Source: Bacillota bacterium (GTDB lineage: Bacteria; Bacillota; Dethiobacteria; DTU022; UBA8154). From it: a DNA stretch of 13,692 nt. The stretch spans positions 1-13,692 of the forward strand of contig DMPF01000025.1 of the NCBI GenBank assembly GCA_003456095.1, written 5' to 3'. How positions within the stretch are numbered: the first letter of the stretch is position 1; each line of letters begins with the position of its first letter. This document shows, one piece after another, positions 6,915-13,135 of the stretch. The translations under genes and the position numbers were made by a program. The notes under the pieces are model-generated. The model did not search any database and was not told where the DNA came from. It saw only the letters and a program-made list of their open reading frames with translations.

Positions 6915-7463
6915 ATGCCGATGGACCTGACGGAAAAAACGCTGGAGAGCCGGGATATCTTTAATGGCAGAGTAATTAAGGTAAGGGTTGACCGGGTGCG
7001 CCTGCCGGGAGGACGGGAAAGCGAGCGGGAGATCGTGAAGCACGTGGGGGCGGTAGCCGTTGTGCCCGTGGATGAACAGGGGCGGGTTTACCTGGTGCGC
7101 CAGTTTCGCAAGGCGCTGGAGCAGGTGCTGCTTGAGATCCCGGCGGGGAAGCTGGAGCCGGGCGAAGACCCCCAGGAGTGCGCGCGGCGCGAGTTGGTGG
7201 AGGAGATCGGTTTTTACCCGCGGCAGATGCATAAGCTGGCCTTTTATTATTCATCCCCCGGTTTCTGTGATGAGCGGATTCACCTTTACCTGGCAACAGA
7301 GCTGGTGCGCCGGGAGACGTTGGGAGATGAAGGGGAGTTCCTGGAGGTCGTGAGTTTACCTTTGGTTGAGGCCATGGCAAAGGTTGCCTCACTGGAGATC
7401 GAGGACGGCAAGACGATCGCGGGGCTGCTGTTGGCAGAGCGTTATCTGCAGATTATATTTTAA
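6915..7463 (+). CDS. nudF: Nudix hydrolase, ADP-ribose pyrophosphatase-like
   Basis: A 182-residue Nudix hydrolase of the ADP-ribose pyrophosphatase (NudF/YqkG) type, which splits ADP-ribose into AMP and ribose 5-phosphate. The Nudix box is perfect (Gx5Ex7REUxEExGU) at residues 78-100, with the metal-binding core RRELVEEIG. The N-terminal EKTLESRDIFNGRVIKV and the EREIVKHVGAVAVVP segment match B. subtilis NudF closely in style, and the SPGF motif (about residue 113-116) is also typical. The start is uncertain: GTG 6906 has AAGGAG (6892-6897) 8 nt upstream, ATG 6915 has GGGGTG 6 nt upstream, and ATG 6921 is also in frame. I chose ATG 6915 because the resulting N terminus matches the family. 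It is the first gene after the promoter at 6835 and is followed by hisC 29 bp later. Substrate may include other nucleoside diphosphate sugars. Confidence 0.88.
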   Translation: MPMDLTEKTLESRDIFNGRVIKVRVDRVRLPGGRESEREIVKHVGAVAVVPVDEQGRVYLVRQFRKALEQVLLEIPAGKLEPGEDPQECARRELVEEIGFYPRQMHKLAFYYSSPGFCDERIHLYLATELVRRETLGDEGEFLEVVSLPLVEAMAKVASLEIEDGKTIAGLLLAERYLQIIF

Positions 7464-7492
7464 TATTAATATTGACAAAGGAAGTGAAACAA

Positions 7493-8596
7493 TTGACCAA
7501 AGAGTTCAAAAAACGGGCCTGTCTTGAGCCGATCATCCCCTACATGCCGGGGAAACCGATTGAAGAGGTGGAGCGGGAACTGGGTATCAGCGACATTATC
7601 AAGATGGCTTCCAACGAAAATCCCATCGGACCATCGCCCAGGGTGATGGCCGCGATCATTGATTATCTGCCGAAGCTCAGCCTGTACCCCGATGGCAGCG
7701 CCTATTACCTCAAGCAGGCACTGGCTGCCCGCCTCGGGGTGGCGGAGCAAAATATTATCTGCGGCAACGGCGCCGATGAGTTGATTACCTTTTCTGGGAT
7801 GACCTACCTGAACCCTGGTGATGAGATCATTATCTGCAATCCCACTTTTTCCGAATACGAATTTACAGCGCGGGTGATGGATGCGGTGCCGGTACGTGTT
7901 CCCTCCGCAAATTTTGGCCACGACCTGCCGGCCATGCTGGCGGCTGTTACGCCGCGCACGAAAATTATCTATGTTTGCAATCCCAACAACCCCACCGGCA
8001 CAATGCTAACCCACGCTGAGCTGGAATCGTTTATCAAGGAGGTACCGCCGCATATCCTGGTGGTCATGGATGAGGCTTACCACGAGTATGTGACCGACCC
8101 GGCGTATGTGCGCAGCATTGAGTTTCTGCATGCAGGGTATAATGTTTTTATCCTGCGCACTTTTTCCAAGATTTACGGCCTGGCCGGCCTGCGTGTAGGC
8201 TACGGCCTGGCGAGCCCGGAGATTATTGCCGATATCAACACGGTGCGGGAGCCCTTTAACGTTAACGCGGTGGCGCAGATTGCTGCCCAGGCTGCCTTGG
8301 AGGATAATGGGCATCTGCTGGCGGTACGGGAAGCCAATACGCAGGGGCGCGCTTACCTGGCGCAGGAATTTGCGCGCATGGGGTTGTCCTATGTGCCTTC
8401 CCAGGCCAATTTTATTTTTGTGGAGGTGGGGGTGGAGGCAAGGGCGCTGTTCCAGAGGCTTTTGCAGAAGGGCGTGATTGTGCGCCCCGGTGATATCTTC
8501 GGCTGTCCCCAGCATGTACGGGTTTCCTTTGGCACGGCGGAGCAGAACCGGCGATTCATCCGCACCCTCGAGGAGACATTGCGGGAGATGGTTTAA
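7493..8596 (+). CDS. hisC: Histidinol-phosphate aminotransferase
   Basis: A 367-residue fold-type I PLP aminotransferase. HisC converts imidazole-acetol phosphate and glutamate to histidinol phosphate and 2-oxoglutarate in histidine synthesis. Seen in the sequence: N-terminal YMPGKPIEEVERELGI, YPDGSAYYLKQALA, the GNGADELI cofactor loop, VCNPNNPTGT, VVMDEAYHEY with PLP-contacting D193, and TFSKIYGLAGLRVGYG with the Schiff-base lysine K226. The start is taken as TTG 7493, which has GGAAG 8 nt upstream; TTG 7472 is in frame but has no ribosome binding site and would add seven residues. No other his genes are in the window. A stand-alone HisC in this type of bacterium may also, or instead, transaminate aromatic amino acid precursors. 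It is in line with the Nudix gene and the t6A genes, probably by co-transcription rather than shared pathway. Confidence 0.9.
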   Translation: MTKEFKKRACLEPIIPYMPGKPIEEVERELGISDIIKMASNENPIGPSPRVMAAIIDYLPKLSLYPDGSAYYLKQALAARLGVAEQNIICGNGADELITFSGMTYLNPGDEIIICNPTFSEYEFTARVMDAVPVRVPSANFGHDLPAMLAAVTPRTKIIYVCNPNNPTGTMLTHAELESFIKEVPPHILVVMDEAYHEYVTDPAYVRSIEFLHAGYNVFILRTFSKIYGLAGLRVGYGLASPEIIADINTVREPFNVNAVAQIAAQAALEDNGHLLAVREANTQGRAYLAQEFARMGLSYVPSQANFIFVEVGVEARALFQRLLQKGVIVRPGDIFGCPQHVRVSFGTAEQNRRFIRTLEETLREMV

Positions 8597-8646
8597 AGAT
8601 CGCTGGAGGAAGAACCGCGCGGAACGGTTGTAGGGGTGTGTAATAT

Positions 8647-9123
8647 TTGTTCATATGGAAAAGCGCGAGCAGCGCACAAACCAGGGAAATAGCCCGGCGG
8701 CTGGGGGAGATTGTCTCCGCCGGCACGGTGCTTGCCCTGGATGGGGAGTTGGGAGCGGGGAAGACGGTTTTTGCACAGGGGGTGGCGCTGGGCCTAGGAG
8801 TGGAGGAGCAGGTGACCAGCCCCTCTTTTGTGCTGATGCATATTTACCAAGGTAGGCTTCTGTTTTATCATTTTGACTTTTACCGTCTGGATGAAGAGGC
8901 CGAGCTGGACAGCCTCGGACTGGAGGAATATTTTGACGGCGAAAGTGTCGTGTTGGTGGAATGGGCCGGCAAGTTCAGTGATGCCCTGCCGCCGACACGG
9001 CTGGAGATTACCATTGTCCTGGATGAAACGGGAGATGAAGATGCACGGCTCCTTTGCGTTAATCCACGTGGTGATCTTATGAGCGTTATCCTTGAGGAGT
9101 GGAGCAGGCGATGCTGTTTTTAG
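8647..9123 (+). CDS. tsaE: tRNA t6A biosynthesis ATPase TsaE
   Basis: A 158-residue P-loop ATPase (YjeE/YdiB family). TsaE acts with TsaB and TsaD, driving turnover of the complex that places the threonylcarbamoyl group on A37 of ANN-decoding tRNAs. Walker A is GELGAGKT at residues 33-40. TSPSFVLMHIY and HFDFYRLDEEAELDSLGLEEY are highly typical of the family, as is VVLVEWAGKF. The length is normal. The TTG start is preceded by AGGGGTGTG (8632-8640). The final 13 bp overlap the start of tsaB, implying translational coupling. The gene belongs to the tsaE-tsaB-rimI-tsaD cluster. TsaC, which supplies threonylcarbamoyl-AMP, is not in the window. Confidence 0.95.
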   Translation: MFIWKSASSAQTREIARRLGEIVSAGTVLALDGELGAGKTVFAQGVALGLGVEEQVTSPSFVLMHIYQGRLLFYHFDFYRLDEEAELDSLGLEEYFDGESVVLVEWAGKFSDALPPTRLEITIVLDETGDEDARLLCVNPRGDLMSVILEEWSRRCCF

Positions 9124-9806
9124 CAATTGATACGACGACAGCGGTCTGCAGTGTGGCCCTGGGAAGGGAAGGGGAGCTGCTTGCCGAATACCTGCTGAAC
9201 ATTAAAAAGACCCATTCCCAACGCCTGATGCCTCTGATTATCTCCATGCTGCGGGACAGCGACGTGGATCGCCACCGGCTGGAGGGTATTTGCGTGGCGG
9301 TGGGACCCGGTTCTTTTACAGGCATTCGCATCGGCGTGGCCACGGCCCGCGGCCTGGCTCACGGGCTGAGCATCCCCCTCGTGGGAGTAAACACCCTGGA
9401 AGCCCTGGCTGGTGCCGGCGCATGTTATCCCGCCCTGCTCTGCCCTCTCCTTGACGCGCGCCGGAGTCAGGTTTATGCCGCCGTTTACCGCGGCGGCGCC
9501 TCCGTCCTGGAAACGGTGGAACCGCCCCAGGCCCTTTCCTTGGACGAGTTGGGCCGGCGCCTTCTTCTCTACAGCGGAGAGGTCATTGTGCTTGGGGATA
9601 ACCTTCCTGCCTTTCGTGAGGCCCTCGCGCCGCTGTTGGGGCGGCGCTACCGGGAGATGCCCCTCCCTTCCGCCCTGAATCGCGCCTCCTATGTGCTGCA
9701 GCGGGGATTTGTAATCTGGAGAGAGGAGGGGCCTGTACCACTTTATGCTCTTAATCCCCTTTACCTTCGCCTTCCGGAGGCGCAGCGGCGTCTGCCGGAA
9801 CAGTAG
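9111..9806 (+). CDS. tsaB: tRNA t6A biosynthesis scaffold protein TsaB
   Basis: A 231-residue ASKHA-fold protein (YeaZ/YdiC). It is a catalytically inactive relative of TsaD that dimerises with it and organises the t6A complex with TsaE. The N terminus LFLAIDTTTAVCSVALG and the segment VGPGSFTGIRIGVATARGLA (around residues 64-83) are the hallmark motifs. The start is ATG 9111, with GGAG 6 nt upstream and an N terminus that matches the family; GTG 9099 would add four residues and lies within the ribosome binding region. It overlaps tsaE by 13 bp. The next gene, rimI, follows after 18 bp. Confidence 0.95.
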   Translation: MLFLAIDTTTAVCSVALGREGELLAEYLLNIKKTHSQRLMPLIISMLRDSDVDRHRLEGICVAVGPGSFTGIRIGVATARGLAHGLSIPLVGVNTLEALAGAGACYPALLCPLLDARRSQVYAAVYRGGASVLETVEPPQALSLDELGRRLLLYSGEVIVLGDNLPAFREALAPLLGRRYREMPLPSALNRASYVLQRGFVIWREEGPVPLYALNPLYLRLPEAQRRLPEQ

Positions 9807-9824
9807 AAAGGAGACGACCACTAG

Positions 9825-10304
9825 TTGCCGCCCGCCCAGATCCGGAAGATGACGCCCGGTGACCTTGTCCAGGTCATGGAAATCGAGCATTATTCCTTTT
9901 CCTTGCCCTGGTCACGCAGCTCTTTTGAAAAGGAGCTGCGTGACAACGGTTATGCCTGTTATCTTGTGGCGGAAACGGCGGAAACGGCGGAAACGGGTAA
10001 GGTGGTCGGCTATGCCGGCTGCTGGGTGCTCTTTGACGAGGCCCATATTACTACGTTGGCTGTCCATCCGGCGTATCGGCGCAGTGGGATCGGCAGTTTG
10101 TTGCTCACCTCCCTGCTGGAGATGGCGGATGCCCGGGGGGCGGAGCAGATATTTCTGGAGGTGCGCGATTCCAACATGGCGGCCCGCAGGCTTTATACAG
10201 AATTTGGTTTTGAAATTAAGGGTATTCGGAAAAAATATTATCATGATGAAGACGCGCTGGTAATGGTGCGGCTTTTGCACCGGGCCGGCATGGATCTTGC
10301 TTGA
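9825..10304 (+). CDS. rimI: Ribosomal-protein-alanine N-acetyltransferase RimI
   Basis: A 159-residue GNAT-fold acetyltransferase. RimI acetylates the N-terminal alanine of ribosomal protein S18 in E. coli and can act on other N termini or lysines elsewhere. Typical segments are IRKMTPGDLVQVMEIE, PWSRSSFEKEL, the acetyl-CoA loop RRSGIG after LAVHPAY, and EVRDSNMAARRLYTEFGFE followed by KKYYHDEDALVM. The TTG start has AAAGGAG (9807-9813) 11 nt upstream, slightly long. Three perfect copies of the 9-bp unit GGCGGAAAC at 9968-9994 give an AETAETAET run in the turn before KVVGYAG, where relatives have a shorter acidic loop. RimI between tsaB and tsaD is a common arrangement in Firmicutes, though a direct role in t6A synthesis is not established. 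Confidence 0.93.
   Translation: MPPAQIRKMTPGDLVQVMEIEHYSFSLPWSRSSFEKELRDNGYACYLVAETAETAETGKVVGYAGCWVLFDEAHITTLAVHPAYRRSGIGSLLLTSLLEMADARGAEQIFLEVRDSNMAARRLYTEFGFEIKGIRKKYYHDEDALVMVRLLHRAGMDLA
9968..9994 (+). repeat. Three tandem copies of a 9-bp unit inside rimI
   Basis: GGCGGAAAC occurs three times without mismatch. Copy number changes would stay in frame and add or remove the triplet AET (Ala-Glu-Thr) in a surface loop of RimI. This is a short slippage-prone repeat. Confidence 0.95.
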
Positions 10305-10375
10305 ATGGATATTAACTGTTCAGGCTTCAAAAGGCACCCTGCACCCCGGTGTAAATGCAAGCTAGAGCAGTAACA

Positions 10376-10394
10376 AAGGAGGCGATGGTTTATC
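10376..10394 (+). promoter_or_regulatory. Ribosome binding site of tsaD with only ATC at the start position
   Basis: AAAGGAGG lies at 10375-10382. The ATG at 10385 is only 2 nt beyond it and in a different frame that stops at 10427-10429. In the tsaD frame the first codon at proper distance is ATC at 10392 (9 nt). No ATG, GTG or TTG is in frame between the stop at 10371-10373 and GTG 10452. Confidence 0.55.
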
Positions 10395-11417
10395 TCTCGC
10401 TCTACCCTTATTCTCGGACTGGAGAGTAGCTGTGACGATACGGCGGCTGCTGTGGTGCTTAACGGGCGCCGGATCCTCAGTAATGTTATCTCTTCGCAGG
10501 ACGACCTGCACCGACGTTTCGGGGGGGTTGTGCCGGAGATAGCTTCCCGCCGTCATCTGGAGATGATCAACCCCATCATTGATGAGGCTCTTGCCAGGGC
10601 GGGGGTTGCTCTTACTGAGCTGGAGGCGATAGGTGTTTCCTACGGACCCGGGCTGGTGGGCTCCCTGTTGGTGGGCGTTTCCACAGCCAAGGCCCTTGCC
10701 TATGCCCTGGATGTGCCGCTGATGGCTGTAAATCACCTGGAAGGGCACATTTACGCTAATTTTCTCACCGGTGTGGTGATTGTCTTCCCCCTGCTCTGCC
10801 TGGTGGTCTCCGGCGGCCATACATCCCTTATTTATATGCAGAATCACGGGGAGTTGACCGTGCTTGGCCGCACGCGGGACGATGCAGCCGGTGAGGTTTT
10901 TGATAAGGTGGCCCGGGCCCTTTCTCTCGGTTTTCCCGGCGGTCCGGCTATCGCGAAACTTGCACAGGGCGGTGACGCTGTGGCCTTCTCCTTTCCGCGG
11001 GCCCTGATGGGTGAGGAGTGGCAGATGGATTTCAGCTTCAGCGGCTTAAAAACGGCTGTGCTAAACAGTATCCGCCGGGAAAAAGAGCAGGGCCGGCAGG
11101 TTAAGTTGGAGGACCTTTGCGCCTCATTCCAGGCGGCGGTAGTGGATGTGCTTGTGGAAAAGACGGCGCTGGCGGCGCGCCGCTATGCGGTGCGGCAGCT
11201 CTTGCTGGCCGGCGGCGTGGCGGCCAATAGTGAGCTGCGCCGCAGCATGTTTTGCCGTATGGAGGAAGAAGGAGTGGAGGTGATTGTGCCTCCGCCGCAG
11301 CTTTGCACGGATAACGGGGCCATGATCGGGGCCGCCGCCTACTTTGCCCTGCGCCGGGGACGTTTGGCTGAGCCTACCCTTAATGCTGTGGCCAACCTTA
11401 TGATTGATGGTGCCTAG
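10392..11417 (+). CDS. tsaD: tRNA N6-adenosine threonylcarbamoyltransferase TsaD (non-canonical or damaged start)
   Basis: TsaD (YgjD/Gcp) is the catalytic subunit that transfers the threonylcarbamoyl group to A37 of tRNA. Motifs: LILGLESSCDDTAAAVV (from about residue 6), FGGVVPEIASRRHLEMI, SYGPGLVGSLLVG, metal-binding histidines H115 and H119 in NHLEGH, LVVSGGHTSL, DDAAGEVFDKVARALSLGFPGGP, DFSFSGLKTAV, LLAGGVAANSELR and CTDNGAMIGAAAY. Length from ATC 10392 is 341 residues, normal for the family. The start is the problem: the conserved N-terminal strand is encoded upstream of the first canonical in-frame start (GTG 10452), so that GTG cannot be right for a working enzyme. Either ATC 10392 initiates, or one extra base between 10385 and about 10404 has shifted the frame away from ATG 10385. 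It is the last gene of the t6A cluster, 87 bp after rimI. Confidence 0.93.
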   Translation: MSRSTLILGLESSCDDTAAAVVLNGRRILSNVISSQDDLHRRFGGVVPEIASRRHLEMINPIIDEALARAGVALTELEAIGVSYGPGLVGSLLVGVSTAKALAYALDVPLMAVNHLEGHIYANFLTGVVIVFPLLCLVVSGGHTSLIYMQNHGELTVLGRTRDDAAGEVFDKVARALSLGFPGGPAIAKLAQGGDAVAFSFPRALMGEEWQMDFSFSGLKTAVLNSIRREKEQGRQVKLEDLCASFQAAVVDVLVEKTALAARRYAVRQLLLAGGVAANSELRRSMFCRMEEEGVEVIVPPPQLCTDNGAMIGAAAYFALRRGRLAEPTLNAVANLMIDGA

Positions 11418-11434
11418 TTACTGTATTATGTAAC
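11417..11434 (+). repeat. Inverted repeat at the tsaD stop codon
   Basis: GTTAC (11417-11421) and GTAAC (11430-11434) form a 5-bp inverted repeat with an 8-bp AT-rich centre, beginning at the last base of the tsaD stop codon. No T-run follows, so it is not a standard terminator. It may be a weak hairpin or a protein site. Confidence 0.4.
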
Positions 11435-11447
11435 CTCAAAGCACACT

Positions 11448-11531
11448 TGTGGATAGCTTGCAGGGGATGAGTAATTACTTGCTTTGTTATGTGGATAACT
11501 CTGTGGATATTGTGAATTACTTTGTGGAAAA
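11448..11531 (+). promoter_or_regulatory. Cluster of DnaA-box-like nonamers
   Basis: Four nonamers in the same orientation resemble the DnaA box (TTATnCACA, read here as its complement TGTGnATAA). They are TGTGGATAG at 11448-11456, TGTGGATAA at 11490-11498 (perfect), TGTGGATAT at 11502-11510, and TGTGGAAAA at 11523-11531 (one mismatch each for the non-perfect ones). A weaker TGTGAATTA lies at 11511-11519. Start-to-start spacings from the perfect box are 12, 9 and 12 bp, about one turn of DNA. An AT-rich run (about 11535-11552) follows. This occupies much of the 320-bp gap between tsaD and murC. From memory, B. subtilis has DnaA-box clusters at several chromosomal sites, one of them next to gcp (tsaD). 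A replication origin is less likely, as dnaA, dnaN and rnpA are absent. Confidence 0.7.
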
Positions 11532-11583
11532 TCTGTTAACCTAATAATATATGCCGTTACATGCAGCTTTAGAACAGGAAATT

Positions 11584-11600
11584 TTGTTTACATAAAACAA
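11584..11600 (+). promoter_or_regulatory. Palindrome in the murC leader
   Basis: TTGTTT (11584-11589) and AAACAA (11595-11600) flank ACATA, making a 6-bp inverted repeat in AT-rich DNA about 140 bp before murC. It may be an operator site. No promoter could be assigned nearby with confidence. Confidence 0.35.
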
Positions 11601-11620
11601 GAAGAGTTTTTTACCGCTGC

Positions 11621-11638
11621 TGCCCGGCAAACCGGGCA
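11621..11638 (+). other. Stable hairpin in the murC leader
   Basis: TGCCCGG (11621-11627) pairs with CCGGGCA (11632-11638) around a CAAA loop. T-rich sequence precedes it rather than follows it, and on the opposite strand no T-run follows either, so it does not look like a terminator. It lies 100 bp before the murC start and may shape the mRNA leader. Confidence 0.5.
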
Positions 11639-11737
11639 CACCCCGGTGGCCGGAAGAATATGGTATATGGGCATACCGCTCTGCCATGGGGGCTGGGGGA
11701 TAATGGCAGGAAAGATGGGGGAAAGAAGGGATTTTTT

Positions 11738-13132
11738 TTGTTGCCTGAGTTAAAAAAAGTGCACTTTATCGGGATCGGCGGCTATGGTATGAGCGCCTTG
11801 GCTTTTGTGCTGCTGCAAAGTGGTTACAGCGTAAGCGGCTCCGATTTGCGAGATTGCGCCATGACGCGCCTGTTAGCGCAGGCCGGGGCCAAGGTTTTTC
11901 TGGGACACCGGGCGGAGCAGATCGGGGATGCGCAACTGGTGGTCTATTCCACGGCCATTCCGCAGGATAATCCGGAACTGCTGGCGGCCCGGGAGCGCAA
12001 TATACTCCTGTGGCACCGTTCCGAGCTGCTGGCAGCCGTTTTCAACGAAAAAAGGGGGGTGGCTGTGGCCGGGGCCCACGGTAAGACCACTACCACGGCC
12101 ATGATCGCCCTGTTGATGGAACGGGGAGGGTTTGAGCCGACCGCCGTCATCGGCGGCGAGGTTTCATTTTTCGGGGGAAATGCCCGACTGGGAAAAGGGC
12201 GCCATGTGGTGGCGGAGGCATGTGAGAGCGATCACTCATTTTTGCGCTACCGGCCCGAGGTGGCGCTTGTGACAAATGTCGAGGCGGATCACCTGGAGCA
12301 TTACGGGGGAAGTTTTGACCACCTCGTTGCTGCTTATAGAGTTTTTATCAACAACGTAAAGGAGGGGGGGACGGCGGTACTCTGTGCCGATGATCCCCTG
12401 CTACGGGAACTGCGACCAAGTGTCCGTCCGGCCGTGGTTACGTACGGTTTTGACGCAGCGGCTGATTTTCAAGCCGGCAGAGTGGTCCTGGAAGGGTTGG
12501 GTTCCCGTTTTGTTGTTTACCGGCAGGATGAATACATAGGGGAGTTTTCCCTTCAGGTACCGGGAGAGCATAATATCCGCAACGCCCTAGGTGCGATGGC
12601 GGCGTCCCACTGCTGCGGTGTGCTGTTGTCGGGGATGAGGGATGCGCTGCGTTCTTTTACGGGAGTAAAGCGCCGTTTTGAGATTGTGGGGGAAGCGGCC
12701 GGCATCATGGTGGTGGATGATTACGCCCATCATCCCACGGAGATCCGGGCTACGCTGGCGGCGGCGCGCGGAAGCGGCCGGCGTATTATCTGTGTTTTCC
12801 AGCCACACCGCTATACCCGCACTTCTTTTCTCTGGTCCGAGTTTGTGGAAGCGTTTCATGGGGCCGAAATACTGCTACTCGATGATATTTATGCTGCGGG
12901 CGAGGAGCCTATGAGCGGTATCTCCGCCGGCAGGCTGGCCGAACAGCTGCAGGAGCGGGGCCACCGGGGTGTGCATTTTCTCTCCGGCAGGGAGCAGCTT
13001 GTGGCCGTGCTGCAACAAATGGCCCGTCGGGGGGATCTGGTCATAACTATGGGAGCAGGTGATATCTGGCAGGTGGGGCGCCGCTTGCTCGACGTGCTGG
13101 CAGCCTCTTGCTGTACGGCAAAGGATGGCTGA
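11738..13132 (+). CDS. murC: UDP-N-acetylmuramate--L-alanine ligase
   Basis: A 464-residue Mur ligase that adds L-alanine to UDP-N-acetylmuramate using ATP, the first amino acid step of the peptidoglycan stem peptide, in the cytoplasm. The Rossmann-like N domain starts HFIGIGGYGMSALA. The ATP-binding loop is GAHGKTTTT with K116. EACESDHSFL and VTNVEADHLEHYGG follow. The C-terminal domain has GVKRRFE, DDYAHHPTEI from residue 327 (a MurC hallmark) and FQPHRYTRT. The start is TTG 11738, with AGAAGGG 7 nt upstream and an MLPELKKVHF-type N terminus; TTG 11741 is possible. An in-frame GTG far upstream (11660) would add 26 residues not expected for the family. The gene is away from other division or cell wall genes. 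It runs convergently into the amidohydrolase gene with 3 bp between stops and no terminator in that gap. Confidence 0.95.
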   Translation: MLPELKKVHFIGIGGYGMSALAFVLLQSGYSVSGSDLRDCAMTRLLAQAGAKVFLGHRAEQIGDAQLVVYSTAIPQDNPELLAARERNILLWHRSELLAAVFNEKRGVAVAGAHGKTTTTAMIALLMERGGFEPTAVIGGEVSFFGGNARLGKGRHVVAEACESDHSFLRYRPEVALVTNVEADHLEHYGGSFDHLVAAYRVFINNVKEGGTAVLCADDPLLRELRPSVRPAVVTYGFDAAADFQAGRVVLEGLGSRFVVYRQDEYIGEFSLQVPGEHNIRNALGAMAASHCCGVLLSGMRDALRSFTGVKRRFEIVGEAAGIMVVDDYAHHPTEIRATLAAARGSGRRIICVFQPHRYTRTSFLWSEFVEAFHGAEILLLDDIYAAGEEPMSGISAGRLAEQLQERGHRGVHFLSGREQLVAVLQQMARRGDLVITMGAGDIWQVGRRLLDVLAASCCTAKDG

Positions 13133-13135
13133 GTT

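Noticed and set aside
6733..6930. 65-residue + strand open frame
   Set aside because: It spans a terminator and a promoter, has no family resemblance, and runs out of frame into the Nudix gene.
10452..11417. GTG 10452 as the start of tsaD
   Set aside because: It would remove the conserved LILGLESSCDDTAAA segment and has no ribosome binding site.
11448..11552. Chromosomal replication origin
   Set aside because: The DnaA boxes are real-looking, but dnaA, dnaN, rnpA and rpmH are absent and the AT-rich stretch is short. A DnaA-titrating or regulatory cluster is the more cautious reading.
11611..11638. Terminator at the 11621 hairpin
   Set aside because: The T-run lies before the stem, and neither strand has a T-run after it.
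11660..11737. Upstream GTG 11660 extension of murC
   Set aside because: The 26 extra residues do not look like MurC, and TTG 11738 has a good ribosome binding site and the expected N terminus.
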